Of a DNA stretch of 64,000 nt, positions 59,607 to 64,000 are shown piece after piece. The stretch comes from Candidatus Peribacteria bacterium (lineage in GTDB: Bacteria > Patescibacteriota > Gracilibacteria > Peribacterales > Peribacteraceae). How positions within the stretch are numbered: the stretch's first letter is position 1; each line of letters starts with the position of its first letter. Location: NCBI GenBank assembly GCA_020632295.1, contig JACKFU010000001.1, positions 558,001-622,000 on the forward strand, given 5' to 3'. The notes beneath the pieces are model-generated. The model was not told where the DNA came from, did no database searches, and saw only the letters and a list, made by a program, of their open reading frames with translations. A program made the translations under genes and the position numbers.

Positions 59607-60773
59607 CTATCTAGCCATCTTTTTATGACTACTTGCAAGCTTCTGTGCAGCCTGTGCTGCAAGCAGACTTATCTCTCCAGCAAGGACTGCAGCTCCGATA
59701 GATTCTGCAAGTTGTTGAGCAGGTTTTAGGTTTGAGGTGTTAGGTTTTAGGAGGAGGGCAAGACATTGGTGTTGTGCGGGAAGTTCCGTTCCACCCCCGC
59801 GAACACCACAGAGGAGTGCGGGGAGGCGAGTGGTTATTTGTAATTCGTGATTCGTTATTTGTTCTACGGTTGTGTCGGCGAGCGAGCCTTCCACGGTGTG
59901 TGCAGCATCTTGTCCTGTTGCAAGATACAAAGCGGCGATGATATTTGCTGCATGTAAATTCGATCCAATTGCTCCGGCGATCTTCGAGCCACGTTTGAGT
60001 TTTGCTTCTGCGACCTCAAGCATGGCTTCGGGCGTAGTCTTTAGTATCTCTGTGCAGGTTTCAGATGTTAGGTGACAGGTAGCAGTGACTTCATACCCGC
60101 GACCCTTGTGGTGCGTGCGCTTACTAGGTTTTTTATCACTATCAATATTTCCTGCGATGGTAATCAGACGCGCCGATGGCATGTCTGTACAGATTCTGTT
60201 GCCAATCTCCTGAGCGGCAATCGTAATCATATTCATGCCCATTGCTTCATCGGTATCTGCGTTCAGCGTGAGGAAGAGGTAGTTATCGTCAGTGTCGATG
60301 TCGTAACTAAGGATCTTCAAGTGATTACTTGTTGCTTCTCCCACGGCTTTCCACTCATCTTCATTCTTCTTGATTGAATTAATTAATTGATCAATGTTTT
60401 TCTCTGATTTAAAAGCAATTGTTCGACTGATTCCATGATAGATTGATGTGAGTTTTATGCCGTCGCCTTCGGAGACTGCTTTGCAGCCGCGGTTCACACT
60501 AGCAACAAGTGCCGCCTCTGTCGTTGCGAGAGGTAGGTGGAGCGTACTTGTTTCGAGTGAGCTGAATGTTGCCTTGAGAGGGCCTGCGTATCCGACAGGA
60601 ATCGGGACACTTCCGAACATTTGCTCGCAGTTCTTCTCTTCCGCCTGCCCAATGCGACTTGGCTCCGTGCCAAGCAGAGAGAGGTTTACATTCAAGGTAT
60701 CTTGAATTTGCATACGCCTGTGTGCGCAGCGTTCGTGAGAGGAAAGGTTTTCTGGAAGGTTACGAAGATCCAT
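59607..60773 (-). CDS. hmgR: HMG-CoA reductase (class I)
   Basis: 388 aa. PIPVGYAGPL (about 57-66), TTEAALVASVNRG (about 84-96, catalytic Glu), DEAMGMNM (about 177-184) and CGVRGGGTELP (about 323-333) define a class I enzyme as in archaea and eukaryotes. It makes mevalonate from HMG-CoA with NADPH. Two heptamer repeats are translated within its C-terminal third (residues about 305-316 and 342-351), in place of surface segments. It overlaps mvaD by one base (TAATG). Confidence 0.93.
   Translation of the reverse strand: MDLRNLPENLSSHERCAHRRMQIQDTLNVNLSLLGTEPSRIGQAEEKNCEQMFGSVPIPVGYAGPLKATFSSLETSTLHLPLATTEAALVASVNRGCKAVSEGDGIKLTSIYHGISRTIAFKSEKNIDQLINSIKKNEDEWKAVGEATSNHLKILSYDIDTDDNYLFLTLNADTDEAMGMNMITIAAQEIGNRICTDMPSARLITIAGNIDSDKKPSKRTHHKGRGYEVTATCHLTSETCTEILKTTPEAMLEVAEAKLKRGSKIAGAIGSNLHAANIIAALYLATGQDAAHTVEGSLADTTVEQITNHELQITTRLPALLCGVRGGGTELPAQHQCLALLLKPNTSNLKPAQQLAESIGAAVLAGEISLLAAQAAQKLASSHKKMAR
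59722..59749. repeat. Heptamer tandem repeat, family G, inside HMG-CoA reductase
   Basis: GGTTTTA, GGTTTGA, GGTGTTA and GGTTTTA, 28 nt, translated as part of LLLKPNTSNLKP. Confidence 0.85.
59833..59860. repeat. Heptamer tandem repeat, family E, inside HMG-CoA reductase
   Basis: GTTATTT, GTAATTC, GTGATTC and GTTATTT, 28 nt, translated as part of EQITNHELQITT. Confidence 0.88.
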
Positions 60774-61726
60774 TAGACTAAGTGTGCACCTTTTCCCACA
60801 CTAGCTTCAAACACTTTACATCCTTTCTGCACATTTGCGTATGCCCTTACTGTTTCCAGTGCCTCTGCTTCACAAATCACATGGACTGTTGGTCCGGCAT
60901 CCATGGTATAGAGCAGGGGAAGATGCTGTGTTTTTCTTAGTGTCTTTAGTTCGTCGACGATGCGATACGTTTCATCACTTAAGTAGTGCAGCGGAGGATC
61001 TTGCGTTTGCATGCAATGATGCATATCCAAACAGTCTTCTTCGGTGACTGCCATCAATTTTTCAAAATCTTTATTGGCAATAGCATCAATGCATTCTTGC
61101 TGACGTCGCTCCGTGATGTCTGTAATACGTTTTTTATAGTGTGGGCTTGTCCATGCAGAGGCGTGTCCTTCTGTTGAGCCTACCTTCTTATGATCCGTAT
61201 TTGGTGCAATAACAATATCAAACAACTCCCAGTGATCTTGTGGGGCAATTTGTCTTGCAATAGCCGAGTCTTCGGTATTTTCTAGTGCAACAAACCCTCC
61301 AACAATCGAGCGAGCTGCACTACCAGAACCCAGTCGTGCCATTTGCGAAATTTGCTCATCGTTTAGTCCGCAATCTGCGAGTGCTGCAATGGCTTTTGCA
61401 AGTGCACTGAAGACTGCTGCAGAGGAAGCGAGTCCAATTCCCGGTGGAATCTGTGAGTCGATTTCTATCGAAATCGTATTTTGTACCTTTGGATGGTATT
61501 GCTTGATGAGATCAACGGTTTTTTGAAAACGTTCGATGTCTTTATCTTTCATCTCTTTATTATTTGATGAGACGGAAAATCGGTCGGATTCCGTTACCGT
61601 AATCTCAACGCAGGGTTCGCTGAGTGTCATGCTTAGTGAATCTGCAGCGGGGAGACGAAGCTCATTGTTTCTGTTGCCCCAGTATTTAATAAGGGCGATG
61701 TTTGGCGTGGAGCAGGCGGTGATCAT
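60773..61726 (-). CDS. mvaD: (Di)phosphomevalonate decarboxylase
   Basis: 317 aa. GHMP-type: NIALIKYWG (9-17), GLASSAAVFSALAKA (about 97-111), LGSGSAARS and YTMDAGPTVHV with the catalytic Asp. The Lys that follows YWG in most diphosphomevalonate decarboxylases is Asn here, and some phosphate-site residues differ. Enzymes of this class in haloarchaea and some Chloroflexi act on phosphomevalonate, so the exact substrate is open. Overlaps hmgR by 1 and mvk by 4 bases. Confidence 0.88.
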   Translation of the reverse strand: MITACSTPNIALIKYWGNRNNELRLPAADSLSMTLSEPCVEITVTESDRFSVSSNNKEMKDKDIERFQKTVDLIKQYHPKVQNTISIEIDSQIPPGIGLASSAAVFSALAKAIAALADCGLNDEQISQMARLGSGSAARSIVGGFVALENTEDSAIARQIAPQDHWELFDIVIAPNTDHKKVGSTEGHASAWTSPHYKKRITDITERRQQECIDAIANKDFEKLMAVTEEDCLDMHHCMQTQDPPLHYLSDETYRIVDELKTLRKTQHLPLLYTMDAGPTVHVICEAEALETVRAYANVQKGCKVFEASVGKGAHLV

Positions 61727-62574
61727 GAGATAGAGAGTGTTAGAGTGTTAGAGTTTTGGGGAGTGAGGGTACTTAGTATCATGCCACATCCGCCAGTGCG
61801 TGCCCCTGCACCAATGACTTTTGCTGCGCCGCCTTCTTGTTCAATTTTTTTGATCAATTCTTTTGCCTCTTCTGTCACAATACCGAGAGAACACTGTGCT
61901 TGATGATGGTCACGGATTACTGTTGCAAGGTCTTCGCCACTCAGCAGTCGATCGGCGCATGATCCTATCGTCTTAAGGGCGTCTTGTAGCTCTTCTTTTC
62001 TCTCTGTTATCCACGCGATAAGTTCCGGTGTTTGTTCATGGGGTGTTCCGGTATCAATCAGGCACGCATCCTTCAGCAGATTTTCAGGCAGATGAATTGG
62101 TTCTGGTTCAGACCCTTTCGTAAACTTCATAGGTTGCTTGTTCCATATCACGGCAAAGTCCAGTCCGCTATGACCTGGGTTAAGTCTATCTTCAATGTGG
62201 AGGGCAGGTTCTTTGTAGTGATGATCAAGGAGTACCCCAGTAATTGCAATATTGAGTGCTGTTGAGCTTCCCATACCTTTACCAAGTGGCAAATGGTTTT
62301 CGATAGCGAGTGTGCCACCAGCTACTGACCGTGCTTCTCTACAGTGTTTTATAATCTTTTGTGCGTATGTAATCCAGAGAGGATGCGCATCCCATTCAAG
62401 TGTAATTTCGTCTGTTGATGTATTTTCTGTGAACCGCGCAATAAGCTCTTGGGAGGAGGGAATGGCAATACCCGTGTATCCAAATAACACGGCATATTCG
62501 CCGGAGAGGATAATCTTCCCACAGACGTGTGCAGTTCTATCCGCCAAATCGCCTTGTACGGGAAGAAAATGCAT
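61723..62574 (-). CDS. mvk: Mevalonate kinase
   Basis: 283 aa from the ATG at 62574; an ATG at 62595 is also possible and both overlap the uppS end. GHMP motifs: CGKIILSGEYAVLFG (about 18-32), PLGKGMGSSTALNIA (about 96-110, ATP loop) and GARTGGCGMILS. It phosphorylates mevalonate. The last residues (SNTLTLSIS) are encoded by a family A octamer repeat that also precedes mvaD. Confidence 0.92.
   Translation of the reverse strand: MHFLPVQGDLADRTAHVCGKIILSGEYAVLFGYTGIAIPSSQELIARFTENTSTDEITLEWDAHPLWITYAQKIIKHCREARSVAGGTLAIENHLPLGKGMGSSTALNIAITGVLLDHHYKEPALHIEDRLNPGHSGLDFAVIWNKQPMKFTKGSEPEPIHLPENLLKDACLIDTGTPHEQTPELIAWITERKEELQDALKTIGSCADRLLSGEDLATVIRDHHQAQCSLGIVTEEAKELIKKIEQEGGAAKVIGAGARTGGCGMILSTLTPQNSNTLTLSIS
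61730..61757. repeat. Octamer tandem repeat, family A, end of mvk/start of mvaD
   Basis: Units ATAGAGAG, TTAGAGTG and TTAGAGTT on the plus strand. They encode the mvk C-terminus and lie 3 nt upstream of the mvaD ATG. Confidence 0.85.
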
Positions 62575-63205
62575 CGACAGATTCCTGCAGCTCATTTACG
62601 CCAAAGTCTGGGAAGAGCATGTCGATAAAATCCCACTCCGCATACGCTGCCTGGAAGAGGAAGAAGTTGCTTGTTCGATGTTCACCGGAGGTGCGAATAA
62701 TCAGATCGATATCGGGAAGCTCAGGGTGGTCGAGATACGGCGAGATGAAATCTTCAGACTCAGCTTTTAGATGATAGCTTTTAGCTTTTAGAGCAGCCCT
62801 TAAGATTTCATCTTTGCCACCGTAGTCCACAGCGAGGTGTAGAGTAAATCCGTCATAGTCTTTTGTTTCTTCTTCTACTTCCTCAATCAGTTTTGCCAGT
62901 GAAGTGGGGATGCGGTCACGCCTTCCAGAATGAATAAATTTTGTGTTCTTATTGTTAAATCCTTCCCGTTCTTTGGCCAAATACTCCTCAAGCATCTTCA
63001 TGAGCATTGAGACCTCTTTCTTATCGCGTTTCCAGTTTTCCGTGGAGAAGCACCAGACGGTGAGTGCATCTACTCTCGGGTCGTTTCTGCACCAGTCGGT
63101 TAAGCTCCGAAAATGTTCAATAGCTTCCTTGTGCCCATCCCATGGATGGAGACTTCGTTTCTTCGCCCAGCGTCGATTGCCGTCAGGGATGATGGCTACA
63201 TGCAT
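62537..63205 (-). CDS. uppS: Undecaprenyl (polyprenyl) diphosphate synthase, cis type
   Basis: 222 aa. Signature PDGNRRWA (7-14, catalytic Asp), FSTENW (about 52-57), and RTSGEHRTSNFFLFQ (about 173-187). It condenses IPP onto farnesyl/allylic primers to make the lipid carrier for cell-wall glycan and LCP substrates. It overlaps idi by 10 and mvk by about 38 bases. A family B heptamer repeat is translated within it (about residues 139-148). Confidence 0.94.
   Translation of the reverse strand: MHVAIIPDGNRRWAKKRSLHPWDGHKEAIEHFRSLTDWCRNDPRVDALTVWCFSTENWKRDKKEVSMLMKMLEEYLAKEREGFNNKNTKFIHSGRRDRIPTSLAKLIEEVEEETKDYDGFTLHLAVDYGGKDEILRAALKAKSYHLKAESEDFISPYLDHPELPDIDLIIRTSGEHRTSNFFLFQAAYAEWDFIDMLFPDFGVNELQESVDAFSSRTRRFGG
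62763..62790. repeat. Heptamer tandem repeat, family B, inside uppS
   Basis: GCTTTTA, GATGATA, GCTTTTA and GCTTTTA, 28 nt, translated as part of LKAKSYHLKAE. Confidence 0.8.
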
Positions 63206-63708
63206 AGTGCTAGAGCTTGGTGGAACCAGGGGGCATATTGATTTGGATGTTTAGTCATATCTAATTTGAGCGTATCAATTGCAATCCATTTCAGCTCAGC
63301 TACTTCGCTTGGGGCGGGGCAAAGTTCTACAGATTCATCGGCTTCGCCGATCAATATCGTATCGTATTCATACTCTGTACCAGCTCCACTTGGGTCATCT
63401 GCTTTATATACGAATGTGTCAACAACAGAAAGAGGGCAGGTAAATCCACATTCTTCCTGGAGTCTTGCTGCCGCCTCTTCTTCGATTGGTTTTTTCTCTT
63501 GCGGGTGACTGCAGCAGGTATTTGCCCAGTAGCCCCCAAAGAGCTTCTTCTCTGGTGCACGTTTTTGGATGAGGAGCTTTGTTCTATCTGTCGAGAAGAT
63601 AAAGATAGAGAAGGCTTTGTGGAGTTTGCCCCCATGTGTATGTGCGTCCATGATGTCGCAGGTTCCGAGGGTTGTCCCTTTTGGGTCGGTGAGAATGACG
63701 GATTTCAT
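63196..63708 (-). CDS. idi: Isopentenyl-diphosphate delta-isomerase, type 1
   Basis: 170 aa, Nudix-like fold. The catalytic Cys is in NTCCSHP (about 63-69) and the metal/Glu site is in GAGTEYEYD (about 107-115). It interconverts IPP and DMAPP and supplies the primer for UppS. First gene of the operon. The candidate -10 (TACACT, with TGT upstream) ends 6 nt before the ATG. Confidence 0.94.
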   Translation of the reverse strand: MKSVILTDPKGTTLGTCDIMDAHTHGGKLHKAFSIFIFSTDRTKLLIQKRAPEKKLFGGYWANTCCSHPQEKKPIEEEAAARLQEECGFTCPLSVVDTFVYKADDPSGAGTEYEYDTILIGEADESVELCPAPSEVAELKWIAIDTLKLDMTKHPNQYAPWFHQALALCM

Positions 63709-63714
63709 ACAGAG

Positions 63715-63723
63715 AGTGTAACA
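63715..63723 (-). promoter_or_regulatory. Extended -10 of the idi operon, leaderless geometry
   Basis: TGTTACACT; ends 6 nt before the idi ATG at 63708. Confidence 0.55.
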
Positions 63724-63730
63724 GGGAAAT

Positions 63731-63759
63731 TTGGGAATGATAGAAAATTATGCTATAAT
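63731..63759 (+). promoter_or_regulatory. Promoter of the MscS-like gene
   Basis: TTGGGA, 17-nt spacer, TATAAT with TGC upstream. The hexamer ends 7 nt before the ATG at 63767, so the mRNA should start at or next to the start codon. Confidence 0.7.
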
Positions 63760-63766
63760 AGACCTA

Positions 63767-64000
63767 ATGGAGCAAATACAGACCATTCTAAATTTAACCA
63801 TAGGAGGGAATACTGTCGGCGAATGGGCTGTTGCCGCTTCGGTCTTTCTTGGCATCTTTATCGCGCTGCAAATGGTGCGAAAGTTTATTATCAGCAGACT
63901 GCATACCCTTGCAAAAAAGTCGACTATCAAAATTGATGATGTGATTGCAGGGTTCTTCAACAGCATGAAGACGCCAATCTTCTTTCTTATTGCATTGTTT
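63767..64000 (+). CDS. MscS-like mechanosensitive channel, 3' part missing
   Basis: The first 78 codons run to the window edge without a stop. A first membrane helix (about 19-38, WAVAASVFLGIFIALQM) is followed by RKFIISRLHTLAKKSTIKIDDVI and a second helix starting SMKTPIFFLIALF. This is the N-terminal arrangement of MscS-family proteins, in which a loop of the K-x-D-D-V/I type precedes the next helix. Assignment is tentative because the pore helix and beta domain lie outside. Confidence 0.6.
   Translation, partial: MEQIQTILNLTIGGNTVGEWAVAASVFLGIFIALQMVRKFIISRLHTLAKKSTIKIDDVIAGFFNSMKTPIFFLIALF

Noticed and set aside
61536..61600. T-rich stretch in mvaD as a further heptamer array
   Set aside because: The spacing of the TCTTTAT-like words is irregular, and I could not phase it into 7-mers.

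Overview
The window looks like a chromosomal segment of a bacterium of the Candidate Phyla Radiation (Patescibacteria), most like the Peregrinibacteria. This is an inference from gene content, not from a marker phylogeny. The signs are compact, largely informational gene content, many small exported proteins of no known family, a complete archaeal-style upper mevalonate pathway in place of the MEP pathway, and two archaeal-type purP genes. The genetic code is standard: TGA works as a stop in many overlapping ATGA junctions. There are no insertion sequences, prophage genes or CRISPR arrays.

Layout. 1-6300: envelope genes (membrane protein, LytR-CpsA-Psr protein), a D-2-hydroxyacid dehydrogenase, a Cys-rich membrane pair, and rplJ-rplL with an L10 leader. 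6500-11100: dtd-rel, trigger factor and secF. 11100-19100: exported and membrane-anchored proteins, a structured RNA gene with an adjacent palindromic repeat, a PfkB kinase and tRNA-Cys. 19170-28800: a glutaredoxin/DsbD-like protein, two purP paralogues around a tRNA-like sequence, tRNA-Ala, trxA, pgi, ruvA, an M23 peptidase and rsmI. 28800-35240: gyrA, rpmE and a CIRCE-controlled hrcA overlapping a VirD4/TraG-like ATPase. 35240-47200: small exported genes, trhO, a second copy of the structured RNA, an SLH protein, glyA, formyl-THF cyclo-ligase, dnaX, a DsbA-like lipoprotein and a DM13 lipoprotein. 47260-56500: dcd, a GT-C-like membrane protein, a pseudouridine synthase with trpS, maf, an inositol-phosphatase-like gene and a YgjP-like metallopeptidase. 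55500-63710 (minus strand): one isoprenoid operon, idi-uppS-mvk-mvaD-hmgR-hmgS-thiolase-(DUF35+P-loop kinase)-exported protein. An MscS-like gene starts at the right edge.

Three signals are not explained by ordinary gene content. First, at least 21 loci carry 3-5 copies of a 7- or 8-bp unit, in seven sequence families. Many are exactly 28 or 35 nt long. They lie in intergenic gaps, against start codons, over stop codons and inside conserved genes, where they are translated. Second, two homologous ~400-nt RNA genes (12564-12957 plus; 37909-38337 minus) share a folded core with a compensatory base change, and each has a promoter-like sequence and an intrinsic terminator. Third, most start codons have no Shine-Dalgarno sequence, and many have a -10 hexamer ending only 6-9 nt upstream of the ATG, which points to widespread leaderless transcription.

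The mevalonate operon holds the thiolase, DUF35 protein and HMG-CoA synthase that form one channelling complex in archaea. Here the DUF35 OB domain is fused to a guanylate-kinase-like P-loop domain, and no GHMP-type phosphomevalonate kinase is present in the cluster.
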